Source of the DNA: Batillaria attramentaria | Taxonomy: Eukaryota > Mollusca > Gastropoda > Batillariidae | Assembly (NCBI GenBank): GCA_018292915.2 | Contig: JACVVK020000392.1 | Coordinates: 77,001-141,000, forward strand | DNA length: 64,000 nt | Direction of reading: 5' to 3' | The notes under the pieces: model-generated | The model's input: only the letters and a program-made list of their open reading frames with translations | Told to the model about the DNA's origin: nothing | The model's database searches: none | In this document: positions 1 to 12,377 of the stretch, in pieces | Position numbering within the stretch: position 1 is the first letter of the stretch | Layout of the letters: every line of letters starts with the position of its first letter | Position numbers and translations under genes: made by a program

Positions 1-453
1 AAACAGAATATTCCAGGCAACCTCTATAGCTTTTACAGCAAAAGACAAATTCTGCAAGATTAGGGTTTAAAAAGGCCTAATAGTGTACTTCCGGCCCTAG
101 CCTCTCTCTCTCTCTCACACACACACACATACACCACAGAGTTCCCCCCCCCCCTCCCTCGCATATGAGTGACACACACTATCAGGGCTTAAGATCTTCC
201 ACCTTGGCTAAAAATCCCTCCCCCCTCCCCCCCAAGTGTTGATTCTCCTCTGAAGGAACGTAATCATACCAAAATGCACATATTTAGTCAAATAAAATAA
301 AAAATTATTCCAGGGTAACATGCCCCTGGCATAACACGTCTGCAACATTCACTAAATGCAACACACCTTCTCTCCTATTGAATCGAGGACCATTTTAAGC
401 CCTGACATGAAATGGGGGTAAGGAGGGAGGGGGGACACCAGTTCATGGCTTAC

Positions 454-3400
454 CCAAATCAGCAAAACATGTGTTCCTGCCATCTTTGTCTTTCACAAAC
501 AAGGACTTCAGCTCCTGCAGGGTGAACTGCCGCAATAGTGACTGAAACTGGGAACTGTCAAGCTCGAAAGGTGGCCTCTCAGTATCAGCTTCTGTTGCTT
601 GCTCATCAGAACTTTCAGCTTTTGATCTCTCGGTGTCTGCTGCCAGTCCATCAGATTTTCTTGCATCCTTTTCATCTTCATCTTTTCTCTGAGCTGCCAC
701 AGTGACCCTGGGATGTTCAGTTTGTTCTGCACTCTTTACCTTTGAGTTTGTCTGCGGTTCTGGGATAGACAGCTGCAATCGATTGTGACCATCAGCACAT
801 GAGGATGTAGCAATCTCTGAAACTGTCTCAGTAACTTCACCTTGTTCATCCTGAAGGAAATCCATCTCCTGTTCTGGTCGCTGCTGGGGAATGCTGTGAG
901 CTGCAGACATCCTCAAACACCTGCCGGGAAAACATGAACACCTTGGTTCCTGTTCTCAGCACTAGTGTCCTTTGACAGCACCACAATCAACACCATCTCC
1001 CTCTCCAGAGAGACTGTGTCGGCTTTGACAGATGTCTTCTGCACTTCAGCTTGAGAATGGTTGCTGTTCTCTGTCCTTGAGCCTGCCTCATCGTCCTAAG
1101 GACACGAGATGTGCTTCCAGTTTTTGAGAAAACTGTACGCACAAACGCACCTGCAAAGATTAATTCACGTGGAAGATGGTACAGATTTCTACATCATTTT
1201 CCCGTAACTTAATGCTGAAATTTTACATAATGGTGTGGAAATACCATTATGTACAATATAACATGAAGCCGGGCATAATCTGCCATGAAGTGAAGTGAAG
1301 CTACAAGCATGAACGTGTCACATGCAGGTTTACCTCATTAGAATGGAAGGACAGAACATAAATGTGCCAGTTGATTGCCCTCTCTTCTCCACTAACCCAG
1401 TTTTTTTTTACCTGCATGGATGTTGTCTTTGAAAACAGCATTCTTCAACTGAAAAATGAGATGCCTGCTGAATTTGGTGCAGGTGCTGAAAGGAAAACAA
1501 TGCCTAAATTGTCAAGCACAGACTTTTTCTTCAAATAATAATAAAATAAATAATGACAAAAACAAAAACACTCATCTGAATGTGCTTTGCTGTATCTATG
1601 TTCTCTTGCAGTTACGCGGAACTGAAGTAAAATCCCCAACACAAAAGCAGGTATTAGCATTGTCAAGACACAAACTAAAGTTCATTAAATGTCTAGCACA
1701 GTAAAGACAAACAGCTAGCTTACACACGTACCTGGCATCAAGATCCAGAACAGAATTCCGGCTGCATTCCAAACCAAATGCCGCTCTTAGACAAGCACAA
1801 GTTAACTGAAAAATGAAAACACTGCAGTGAAACCTCAATGACTTTCAAAGGCATGGACAATAATGGTATTCATTGTAGAGTCTGCAAAAACACACGTTGA
1901 GATGGCCGAGTTGTTTTTATTTTTGACAGAACAAAAATGCTCATTACATTGGAAATGTTCAGCCCACAAAATTTGAAAAATAAATGCAGTTCTAAATTCC
2001 GATATTTAAATAGCTGAGCTGACCCTTCGCACCACGTGATTGTAATGTGTTTATATCCAGTGTGTGACAGAATGCGTGCGATTCACGTGAGCGTGCGTGT
2101 TGGGTTCAGTTCACGGCGCTTTGAGGCGACTCAGGAAATTGGGTAAAGCGCCTATACACTACTCATTATTATAATTATTTCATGTAAGAGGTTAAATTTC
2201 ATGATCCTTCACACAAAAGCCAGCACTTAATTCAAAAGTCAGATCACCTTTATAAGAGTGTTCACCATATTCACACCATCAGATGCTGGGTTAGCCTCTC
2301 TCTGGTACTCTAAGTCAAAGTACAATTTGCATGGTGCACCTGCGCAAAAAGAATATAAGTGTTCAAATGAACGAAAGCGTTTCCCAATAATAAAAAAAAA
2401 GACCTTTTCACCGGGTGTCATAAATATGATTGAAGACTTGTATCCTGGTATCCTCGGTTTCCAATTAAACGATTGAGGTATGTTTGTGTTGCTTCAGTCA
2501 CAACAACAAAATGGCAACAAAACTGTTCAGCAAGCACATTTGGTCAGGATACACATCTCACTTGATACAACAGTCTAATATAAACTTTGTACAGCAGCCA
2601 GTACCTTCTGGAATGACCTCATAGTGGTGTCTCTGTGAATCTTCAAGTTGCCTAGGAAAAAAACAAAAAGGCATTTTCTGTGCATTTCAGCCAGCTTACA
2701 ACATACTGCGTCTACAACACCTGGTTGTGCAAGCAGTAATCCCCCCCCCCCCACACACACACCCACACACACCCAAAGAAAAGAAGATTGTCAAATGTCT
2801 ACAAAGACAGAATGAAACAACAACAAATGCCCAGCAAAGACTACAAAGGGGGTGGAGTGGGTGGGTGGGTGGGTGGATGGGGATGGTGTAGCAAAATTGT
2901 TTGTGTTACCGACCCCCGCAGTGTAGTGGTTAGCACTTCAGACCATGGCACAAGGAGACCCGGGTTCGAGTCCCGGCCGAGGCAAGCGGGATTTTTCCTA
3001 CCTAGGTCGACTCCTACCAAGAGCGGGTGTGCTATGGGCCCAATGGGGAGGCTGTTGCCACACAGCCGAGATTCACCCACTTCACGGGTGCGACTTTGGG
3101 GGTGCTTCCCTTGGTATGACACGTCTTATGATGTGGATGATTACACGACCGGCACCACAGGTGCCACAGTTCCTGGGCCTGGTTAACGCCGGGATATTTA
3201 TGACAGGAAGCGTGGAATGCGGCCCTGTCCCGCAGTCCCACACCACACGGACCTCCATAGTATCATCTTACCATCATCCTCATCTCCATCATCATGCATA
3301 ATAAAAATTGCCCCAGCTTCTGAGCCCTCCGAGGATTCCACCCATTACTTGGGAGGAACACCACTGGAACTGACAAAAGAGTTGGGGCAGCACCACACAC

Positions 3401-4478
3401 ACACAAAATTGTTTGTGTTTGTTTCCTTACATGTAGTAATGCCAAAACACTGGATAACTTGTAGTAAGGTACTGTCGCTGGCCAGCATCCTTGCCTGGCT
3501 GTTTTGATTCAAATGCAAACACATGTAGATCCTGCAAGAAAAACTCATTGCTGACTATGATACCAGACAGTGGCAGCAGAAGAAAGTACAAGCGCATACA
3601 TGTATGTAGTAAAATGTTGCTCAAAATAAGAAACTGAACAACAGCTGCAGTGTGAATGATTGCACACTAAGTTTTAAAACGACCTGCTTCATCAACAAAA
3701 ATTCTGCATAGTGGGTGTTTTGGGGTTTAACGTCCTTTTCCACCACATATGGGTGATATCAAAGACGGGGCATGAAAAAAGCCAGCACAAATATTTGGCC
3801 CCAGCCTGCATACGAACTCATGACCCGAGCATTAGAAGTCCAACACTCTACCATTCGGCCACCCCGGCTCCCCACGAGCTGCAAGACAATTTTTCTCTGG
3901 ATAACAATCACAAAGTAAAAAATTGTAGTTGCCTTACATAGTGATGCCAAAAATGCCTATACTACTTTCAAGCCTACTCTTGTCAAAATTTGCTCATTGG
4001 TTGTCCAAGGGATGCGCAACCTTAACACCAAGAGCCTTCATAAGTTCATACCTCAGACCTGGTGCTGGCAAAATCAAAAGCATCTTGTTGACGAAAGAAG
4101 ATCTGCCATCTGATCGATGGGCCGAGGATGCTGCAAGTGTAAAGCAATATGTCAGTGAGCGATCTAAATCAGAATACACACACTCAAGATTCAAGATTTT
4201 ATTTTTCCTTTTTCCCCTTTTATGGGTGTGGAGGATATAATAAAAAATAACAATCAAACAAATATCACATATAGACAGATACTAAGTCAAGTTTGACAGA
4301 AGATATATATATATGTACGACATGTATACATGTACACACACACACACACACACGTATAGGAAAACGCAACCACACATGAAACCTCTAGCAATCTAATTAA
4401 CAACAGCTTTCACACACACACACACGTATAGGAAAACGCAACCACACATGAAACCTCTGGCAATCTAATTAACAACAG

Positions 4479-4523
<45 letters not shown>

Positions 4524-4733
4524 CAAAGAATCTATCAATAATTACGCATGTACCCATTTTGGGGATTCACACTACTGCATATACTGCAAATTGGGATAGA
4601 ATTTTGAAATGAGTCTGGTGATCAGTAATAAAAACAAATGTACATGTACCTTGAATGATAGACTGTGGGACATCTTTCTTCCTTCAGTCTTTTGGCTTGC
4701 TTCTCCAGGGACCTTCTCACATGCAAGCTGCGT
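454..4733 (-). CDS. PRIMPOL: PRIMPOL primase-polymerase, 5' half of gene (partial)
   Basis: PrimPol reprimes stalled replication forks in nucleus and mitochondria. Exons in coding order: 4733-4650, 4130-4059, 3531-3431, 2651-2605, 2339-2248, 1805-1732, 1485-1412, 1150-454. All junctions are GT-AG and phases join. The pieces read as the family N-terminus: PSIRWQIFFRQQDAFDF, VFAFESK, HYEVIPEGAPCKLYFDLEY with the DLE metal-binding motif, then KFSRHLIFQL with the catalytic histidine, then CFADLG, matching the third acidic motif. The zinc-knuckle and RPA-binding C-terminus lies beyond the left edge. The first coding exon is uncertain: an ATG at 4780 is open into the 4733 exon, but a separate upstream exon is also possible. 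The 1150-454 exon needs frame changes near 1121-1125 (a T run on +) and near 1087-1100, and another break or an intron near 930. Family identity is firm from several exons; exact 5' end is not. Confidence 0.87.
1956..2177 (+). mobile_element. SINE family A, 5'-truncated
   Basis: Starts GTTCAGCCCACAAAATTTGA and ends with GCGCCTATACACTACTCATT plus (ATT). PRIMPOL intron. Confidence 0.8.
2907..3400 (+). mobile_element. tRNA-derived SINE, family C, full-length
   Basis: Head with box A TGTAGTGGTTAGCAC and box B GGGTTCGAGTCCC. The body reads GGCAAGCGGGATTTTTCC, then GTTAACGCCGGGATATTTAT, and ends near GAGTTGGGGCAGCACCACAC. About 490 bp. PRIMPOL intron. Confidence 0.85.
3709..3874 (-). mobile_element. 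tRNA-derived SINE, family B
   Basis: Reverse copy from TGGGTGTTTTGGGGTTTAAC to CCACCCCGGCTCCCC. PRIMPOL intron. Confidence 0.87.
4330..4515. repeat. 72-bp unit repeated twice between (CA)n tracts
   Basis: GTATAGGAAAACGCAACCAC occurs at 4354 and 4426, with TCTAATTAACAACAGCTTTC shared. It is flanked by (CA)n. Confidence 0.9.
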
Positions 4734-4780
4734 CTGAAAACATGCAGTGGTTCAGCACCAGTTTGGCAGTAGAATACCAT

Positions 4781-5645
4781 GCCTTGAAAAAACGCATGTC
4801 ACCAGTTTTTCCCCCCCAGGGTGGCTGGGTGGGTGTTTGGGGGTTTAATGTCCTTTTCCACCACACACGGGATCATATGATCCAGTAAAACTGTTTCTTA
4901 TATGAAAAGATGTGATTTACTGAGAAATTAAATATTAATATTGATTGATTTACTGGTTTAGAGAAAAACATGCAAAGCATTCCCATTAACTTGGCAAACA
5001 CTAGTTTAGCATTAAAATCATGGCCTCTGTCCTTAATCGGGCACCCTCAGTTTTGCTTGCACAGTGTGCAAGTTGGCACTTTTGTTTCTTTATTTTTTCC
5101 CTCTTACTTTCTGGCTTTACTGCCATAGAAGTTGAAGGTAGGAAACAATGCATCTCCCTCCATCGCAAAGGCGTCATCAGGTCGTACTTCGAGTGTGAGG
5201 ATATGAAACAGATCACCACATATCGCTACAGAACTTCCAACTTTAGAGCAGCGTCTCTCGTTCCTATGGTTACATAGAAGTCTTGTGGAACTTGAGGCAA
5301 ACTGCACGCTGAGCACTGCGCTGCACTGCTAGGCTTGGACGCTGGCCAGTACAAAATGCTCAAAATCCAATATCACAGAAAAATCGAGAATGGCTGGGTT
5401 TTGGGGTGAATCTGATTAGAGATTGCTTCCTAAGTAACGGAACACTGAAATCTCAATGCCGCGTCCCCATTTGTCCTGGCGCCAAGACCTGCATTACACT
5501 CCACCGCAGTGTCACACCTATAATACTACTATCACGATGCCGCAGAGTAGCTTTCATTGTACCGGGGGTCTGCGGGCGGATGTAAACTCTTCAACGGTAG
5601 GAAATAACTTTCGTCATTACCCTGAAGTTCCGCCTAGCTAGCGTG
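4781..5645. promoter_or_regulatory. Shared upstream region of PRIMPOL and ATAD1
   Basis: About 0.86 kb separates the PRIMPOL 5' coding part (minus) from the ATAD1 start codon (plus), so the two genes are head-to-head and probably share a promoter. A SINE-B fragment sits at 4818-4872. Short ORFs on both strands resemble nothing I know. I see no clear TATA box. The bidirectional promoter is inferred from geometry only. Confidence 0.45.
4818..4872 (-). mobile_element. SINE family B fragment
   Basis: Only the GGGTGTTTGGGGGTTTAATG / TTTTCCACCACACACGGG part is present. Confidence 0.65.
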
Positions 5646-7435
5646 ATGTCAGGCAACGATGACATTGGTTTCAAGCAAATTATGGCACAGTTAACCTCAA
5701 CCGGGACCAGTTCTGCAGTAGATGCGATGCCTGTCGGAGAGGTTAGGTCAATGGGTAAAAATGAACTCGTAGCGAAAGTGATTTCAACTGTTCTCGGCCT
5801 GGCAGCGTCCTTCACAATTACCTACTTCGGCGTAAGATGGCTTGTCAATGCGATGGACCCCACGAGAAAAGAGAAGGAAGAAGCACAGAAAAGGGTAAGC
5901 TGGATCGTTCAGGTCGAGTAATGGAAGCAGATATTGCACATATTGGCCACTCTTTCTTTTTGCTTCATTTACTTTGATTTCAGTTTGATTAAGTAATGCT
6001 GATGTAATGTCGAAGAAAAGTTTCTAAAGCAGCCAAGGTCGAGGTTGCTTCCTGAGAAAAGAGATCTTCAGAAAATGAAAGTAGACTCAACCAGCTAGCG
6101 ACAGCAGAGATATACACATGTCTCTTGTGATAGTTAATCCTTTAACAATTTTTGTGAGATGATGTGAAATGTCACACAGCCTTTGAGAAATGATGAGTAA
6201 ATTTTGTTATTGATGTTGTGGAAGTTATTTTTAATCAGTGGTTTTTGTCATGCTTCAACTCAAAATATTTTATTTCTTAATAAAATCAAAAACAGAATAC
6301 TGTCTTCATAAATTCATTTGTTCCCAAACCAAATACATGTTAGTTCCATGTGGTTTTATAGCATCTCACACTGACCCCATACTTCTTGTATTGAACATTT
6401 TGTTGTTGTTTTTTCTCCCACAGTACTCTTCAGATTGAAAGTAAACTTTGTTCTCACAAATTTCAGGCACAAAGGATGTTGCAACAGCTTGGAGTTCAAA
6501 ATGTAAAAAAGGTGAGTTTTAATCCTGTGTCTCCTTGCACTTTGCATCCATGTGTTAATGCAAACCTCTCACAAGCGACCACCCCTGTTTGCCAGCTAAC
6601 AGTGGTTCCTCAAATCAGATGGTCATTCAGTCAAATCGATTGAAGAAGAAGAAGAAGATGGTCATTCTGTCAAGTTTGATGCTAAATCGGCCAATTTTCA
6701 AAACTCTGCCAGTGTTAACTCAGCTGCCCAGGCTATTTTCTACCACACAGCAATTCAAATACATTTCAGGGTTTGTACTGAAGATCCCCTCTCAAATTTA
6801 CAAACATTTACAATATATTCAACTAAACTGTAAGTGGTATTTTTACAATCATATATGCACATACTTACTTTGTTTAAAGCAAAAAGAGCAACAAACACCT
6901 TCGTGGTTTATCATTTTAATATTTGGCAGACATATTTTCTGCATACACAAATCAAATGGGATTGGGACATTAAACCACAAAACACATACCCACTGAAATA
7001 CACAAATACTCATGTATGTAATAACAAAAATGTGTACATCCTTCATACAGATTGATTTACCTGTAAGTAACAATTGTCACAACTTTCACAGACTTTTTAG
7101 TGCACACAAGTCATATATATAATATATTTGAAAACATTTAAATGGAATGATGTGATTTTTTAATTTTTTTTTTTTTTGGACAGCTTTCTGAGTATGAGCT
7201 TTGTATTGCCTCCAACTTGGTGGACCCTGTTTCCATGGAGATAAGCTGGCAGGACATTGGCGGCCTGGAGGATGTCATCAGGGACATCAAGGAAACGGTC
7301 ATCCTGCCATTCCAAAAGGCCCATCTCTTCAGACATTCCAGTCTCCTGCAGCCACCAAAGGGTACTAGTCAAAAACGAAATACTTCATGTTTTGTTGTTG
7401 TTGGTTTATGTGTGTATGTACACGTATGTGTGTGT

Positions 7436-7503
<68 letters not shown>

Positions 7504-8042
7504 AATCAGAATTCAGTTACTAGACCTGTATGTTTCAAAGTCAAAGCGGTTAAAATTTAAATAGTGCCACAGGTCAAGATTGACCGGGAGACCCAGGTTT
7601 GAGTCCCAGCTGAGGCAAGCGGGATTTTTCCTACCTAGGTCAGCTCCTACCCAGAGCGGGTGTGCTATGGGCCCGATGGGGAGGCTGTTACCACACAGCT
7701 GAGATTCACCCACTTCACGGGTGCGACTTTGAGGGTGCTTCCCATGGCATGACACGTCTTATGATGTGGATGATTACATGGCTGGCACCACAGGTGCCGT
7801 AGTTCCCGGGCCTGGTTAATGTCGGGATATTTATGACAGGAAGCGCAGAATGCGGCCCTGTCCCACAATCCCAAACCACATGGACCTCCATAGCATCATC
7901 TTACCATCATCATCATCTCCATCATCATGCATAATAAAAAAAATTGCCCCAGCTTCCGAGCCCTCCGTGGATTCCACTCATTACCAGGGAGGAATACCAC
8001 TGGAGCTGGCAAAGAGTTGTGCCCCCCCCCCCCCCCCCCCGC

Positions 8043-8073
<31 letters not shown>

Positions 8074-11000
8074 AAACGAAAAAAAAACCACAGATTGTTC
8101 ACCTTTGTTGAAAATGGCGTTTTATTTTAATTTTTCAGGTGTTTTGCTGCACGGTCCCCCAGGCTGTGGGAAGACCATGATTGCTAAGGCAACTGCAAAG
8201 GCAGCAGGTCAGTGCATACTACTGAATCAAAAAGTGTTTACTGATAACTGAATATGCGTTACTGCAAATTTTGAAGAGAACAAATCAAATCATGTTCGTG
8301 CTCTTATTCAAAGTAACTTCTTTATTTTCAAACTCATGTTGTTGATTTTGAAACTCAGTTGCCATTTCAGTATTTGAATGGAAGTGAACGATTGCCTGAA
8401 GTGAAGTACAATGTACATGAACTCTGCTATAGTGCTAACGTGTCTGTGCAGGTGCCCGCTTCATCAACCTTCAGGTGTCTTCATTAGTGGACAAGTGGTA
8501 TGGCGAGTCGCAAAAACGGGCTGAAGCTGTGTTCTCTCTGGTAAGGATTACTGGCAATTTTTTTTTTTTTGGAGAAGTTTCTTTTGTCTACTATGGTTGT
8601 TTTTTTTGTTTGTTTTTTTGTTTTTTAACAGATTTTCAGTTGCAGTCAGTTTGCTGCTTTTTAACTTGTTTTATTTGGGGCCATTTTTCTTTGAGTTTCA
8701 AGTAAATTCCCCATGTGATGTATTTTCACATACATGTACTTCAAGAAGTTGGTGAGTTAATCAGAGTATTAGTGATTGGAATGTGCTGCCTCTGCGAAAG
8801 CCAACAGTTTGCACTTTTTTTCCTTTCTTGTCTTCTGCAGCAGGTGCTTTGTTACAGTTTGGGCTGTCGTGTAATGATACTTTTCAGCCTTTTTCATTGG
8901 CTGCTGCAAATTAATATACTGCAGAAACTTTTGCAGATTTTTTTTCATTCATGACTACTTTATTAATACGTTCATTTCTTGTCCTTAGGCAATAAAACTC
9001 CAACCGGTCATCATATTTATTGATGAAATTGGTGAGTGAACAGTCATCAGCTTTCACAAGTTCCCATTTCAGGAGATTATTATTTTTATGGAGAATGGGG
9101 GGTATTGCGGGCAATTGTTGAATGGAAATTACGTGTATTGCAGAAATTTGTTTGAGTAACTGAGTGTGACTCTTGTTAACAAAGCAGTTTCTATCCATTC
9201 ATTTTTCTTCTTTGTTTGGCATTTCTGACGCAGAAGAAACTGACATACATTTATACACAAATTGGCAAAACAGATGACATAGAAAGAGGTGAATGAGTAG
9301 GCGCAGATGCATACATACACAGGAAGTATGACCTGTCATACATGCTATCACAAAGTCTTTTGTATTTATCACTTAAACAATTGCTTATTTTGAAAAACGA
9401 TCTTGAAATACCCTGTTGCTTGTCTGGCACCAGATTCCTTCCTGCGATCTCGGACCTCCACAGACCATGAGGCTACGGCCATGATCAAGACACAGTTCAT
9501 GAGCTTCTGGGACGGGCTGATGACGGACCCCAGCTGCCACGTGATGGTTATGGGAGCCACGAACAGGCCACAGGACGTGGACGCTGCCATCCTTCGCAGA
9601 ATGCCAAGCATGTTCTACATCGGTGAACCAGTAGGTTTTCAGTAACATCCTTCGCAGAATTGCCGAGCATGTTCTACATTGGGGAACCAGTAGGTTTTCA
9701 ATAACATCCTTCGCAGAATGCCGAGCATGTTCTGCATCGGTGAACCAGTAGGTTTTCAGTAACATCCATCGCAGAATGCCGAGCATGTTCTGCATCGGTG
9801 AACCAGTAGGTTTTCAGTAACATCCATCGCAGAATGCCGAGCATGTTCTACATTGATGAACCAGTAGGTTTTCAGTAACATCCATCGCAGAATGCCGAGC
9901 ATGTTCTGCATCGGTGAACCAGTAGGTTTTCAGTAACATCCATCGCAGAATGCCGAGCATGTTCTACATCGGTTGAACCAGTAGGTTTTCAGTAACATCC
10001 ATCGCAGAATGCCGAGCATGTTCTACATCGGTGAACCAGTAGGTTTTCAGTAACATCCATCGCAGAATGCCGAGCATGTTCTACATCGGTGAACCAGTAG
10101 GTTTTTCAATAACATCCTTCGCAGGAATGCCGAGCATGTTCTACATCGGTGAACCAGTAGGTTTTCAATAACATCCTTCGCAGAATGCTGAGCATGTTCT
10201 ACATCGGTGAACCAGTAGGTTTTCAATAACATCCTTCGCAGAATGCCGAGCATGTTCTACATCGGTGAACCAGTAGGTTTTCAATAACATCCTTCGCAGA
10301 ATGCCGAGCATGTTCTACATCGGTGAACCAGTAGGTTTTCAATAACATCCTCCGCAGAATGCCAAGTATGTTCTACATCGGTGAACCAGTAGGTTTTCAA
10401 TAACCGGGGCGGTCGGTGGTCTAGTGGTTAAGAGACTTGTCACCAATGCGAGAGGTCAGGGGTTCGAGTCCCATTCGGGGCAAAGAATTTTTCCTTCTCG
10501 TACGTGGCACCGTTCATTCGGGCCGATCGTCGGGGGTTCTCTCCGGGTACTCCGGCTTCCTCCCCCTCTGCTTTGGAAATGTTCAGCCCACCAAATTTGA
10601 AAAATAAATGCAATTCTAAATTCCGAAATTTAAATAGCTGAGCTGGCCCTTCGCACCACGTGATTGTAATGTGTTTATGTCCAGTGTGTGAGAGAATGCG
10701 TGTGATTCACGTGAGCGTGCGTGTTGGGTTCAGTTCGCGGCGCTTTGAGCCGATTCAGGGTAAAGCGCCTATACAATACGCATTATTATTATTATTATTA
10801 AAGTCTAAATTGTTTAAAATTTGTCAGAGAGTCGTTTGGTTTGTGTGACCCAGCCACAGACATATTTCAAGTTCAGAAGATTGAAAACAATTTTTTTCTT
10901 CTTCTTTCTGCAGGGACCAGCTCAACGAAAGTCCATCTTGAGATTAATTCTCCGCAAGGAAAGAGTATGTGCTTACGTTTATTGTTGTTTTTTTTTTTTT

Positions 11001-11164
11001 AACTCAACGTCTGTAGCACACTCTCAAGGTTTCAATAATTTAGTCTAAATAAATTTATGATATCCAGGAGAGTAATGATAAGAGGAAATTTCATCAGTGG
11101 TAAGTCAGCAAGTAAATTAACATCGACTTGCTCTTGCAACAAGTAGATTAGTTACCAGTAACAT

Positions 11165-11202
<38 letters not shown>

Positions 11203-12041
11203 GGAACAAAGGCGTTGCTAAAGCGGAAAACATGCGCTCAAATCAGGTCAATTTGTAAGTAGGGGAAGTAAGTAAAGCTGAGAGCGCTCCCTAGGGCAAG
11301 GCGGATATACATATATCTATGTCTTTGAATTGATGTTTGTAATCGTCATTACAAGTGCATGGCAAGTGCATTATCACAGTGTAACTACCAGGTACTCTCC
11401 TTTGACCTCTCTGACAATCTCTTTTTGAGCTGTTGCATATTTATATATTCATATAGATATATAGATATATGTGACAGAACATGGCCAAAGTATCCAAATG
11501 GCTGCCTTGAGTTACTACTTTTGTAAGCATTCAACCATGTCCTTCCTGAATAATAAAAAAACAAACAAAAAACCCAAATCCCCCCCCCCCCAAAAAAAAC
11601 AAACAAAACAGAATAGTTTTAAGTGTGATAGTTGTTTCGCTGTGAATAATTCTTTGAACATTCTTGAAGGTTGGAGGGAGGTGGTTTGTCCATGTACCAG
11701 TGCCCTTTCGCCATACATATGAGAGTTTTTCATCAACAGGTGGCAGCACTCGACTTTGATCGGCTGGCGGAACTGACGGAGGGATTTTCCGGCAGCGACT
11801 TGCGTGAGGTGTGCCGATCAGCAGCAGTGAGCACAGTCCACGAGTATCTGGCTCAGTGGAGGCAGCAAGAAGGGTAAGAACAGAATGGTGAAAGTTATTT
11901 CTGTGTGTGTGTGTGTGTGTGTGCATGCACGTTTTGTTTGTTTTTGATTCTGTTTCAAGCTGAAATCATGCTGTGTTTGTGTGTGCCCACACCGCTGTCC
12001 CCAACCACCGACAGTGCTTTGGTTTGTTTGTGGTTTCTAAT

Positions 12042-12072
<31 letters not shown>

Positions 12073-12377
12073 ATGGAGAAAGAGAGAGAGAGATTGTGTG
12101 TGACAGAGGGGGGAACCACAGAACCAGAAGCATTTAAATTTAGACTGTGCTTCTACCATCTCTATCACAGCATCTCTACCAGTTTTGCAGATCTATATCT
12201 GTGTCTGTTTATGTAGTTAATACAATGGGTTTGTACACCGCATTTGCACACAGGGATGAGGAGGAGGAGGATGAGCTACGCTGCTTAACGATGGCCGACA
12301 TGGAGACAGCCATTGCCAAAGTTAAAGACGCTAAGTCGGTTTCCCGGGGCAACCCTGCTTTCATCAACCTGGACTGA
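5646..12377 (+). CDS. ATAD1: ATAD1 / Msp1 (Thorase) AAA+ ATPase, complete
   Basis: A membrane-anchored AAA+ ATPase that pulls mislocalised tail-anchored proteins from the mitochondrial outer membrane and peroxisomes. Exons: 5646-5894, 6467-6511, 7184-7361, 8139-8207, 8452-8540, 8989-9031, 9434-9630, 10914-10964, 11740-11873, 12254-12377. They sum to 1179 bp, 392 residues (human is 361), with every phase consistent and no frame break. Exon 1 carries one transmembrane segment (about residues 43-68) followed by the DPTRK motif. Exon 4 has Walker A GPPGCGKT, exon 5 the pore-loop region DKWYGESQKR, exon 6 Walker B IIFIDEI, exon 7 GATNRPQDVDAAILRRMP, exon 9 TEGFSGSDLREVCR. The ATG at 5646 is chosen over the in-frame GTG just upstream. 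The N-terminus is about 30 residues longer than the human one. Exon 7 is followed by a minisatellite copied from its own 3' end (separate entry). Confidence 0.95.
5895..7183 (+). other. ATAD1 introns 1 and 2
   Basis: Interrupted only by exon 2 (6467-6511). A+T-rich. I see no element in it. Confidence 0.55.
7424..7502. repeat. (GT)n(GA)n microsatellite
   Basis: About 28 GT units then about 9 GA units, in ATAD1 intron 3. Confidence 0.95.
7572..8022 (+). mobile_element. SINE family C, head-truncated
   Basis: Matches 2950-3390: box B AGGTTTGAGTCCC is kept, box A is lost. A poly-C run of 42 bases with one G follows (8023-8063). ATAD1 intron 3. Confidence 0.85.
9588..10402 (+). repeat. 58-bp minisatellite derived from ATAD1 exon 7 end plus splice donor, 14 copies
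   Basis: The first unit is the genuine 3' end of exon 7 (coding ILRRMPSMFYIGEP) plus its donor GTAGGT and the next intron bases. Thirteen further units follow head-to-tail at about 58 bp. Every copy keeps GAACCAGTAGGTTTTCA, so 14 donor-like sites lie in tandem, and many copies end in TTTTCAG, which looks like a weak acceptor. Copies differ by single substitutions (CATCCTTCGC against CATCCATCGC) and a few one-base indels. The array stops at a SINE starting near 10405. Confidence 0.95.
10405..10800 (+). mobile_element. tRNA-derived SINE, family A, full-length
   Basis: The head has box A TGGTCTAGTGGTTAAGAG and box B GGGGTTCGAGTCCC; the body has CCCTTCGCACCACGTGATTG and GGCGCTTTGAGCCGATTCAG; the tail is GCGCCTATACAATACGC plus (ATT)n. 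It abuts the ATAD1 exon-7 minisatellite. Confidence 0.88.
11168..11199. repeat. (TA)n microsatellite
   Basis: About 16 TA units in ATAD1 intron 8. Confidence 0.95.

Noticed and set aside
5104..5316. PRIMPOL first coding exon from the minus-strand ORF here
   Set aside because: The MAVKPE start with donor GTAAGA near 5110 leaves one base, while the 4733 exon needs two, so the frame does not join.
9385..9795. 136-codon minus-strand ORF over ATAD1 exon 7 and its repeats
   Set aside because: It is antisense to a clear exon and to the minisatellite; its repeats are the reverse complement of the exon-derived unit.
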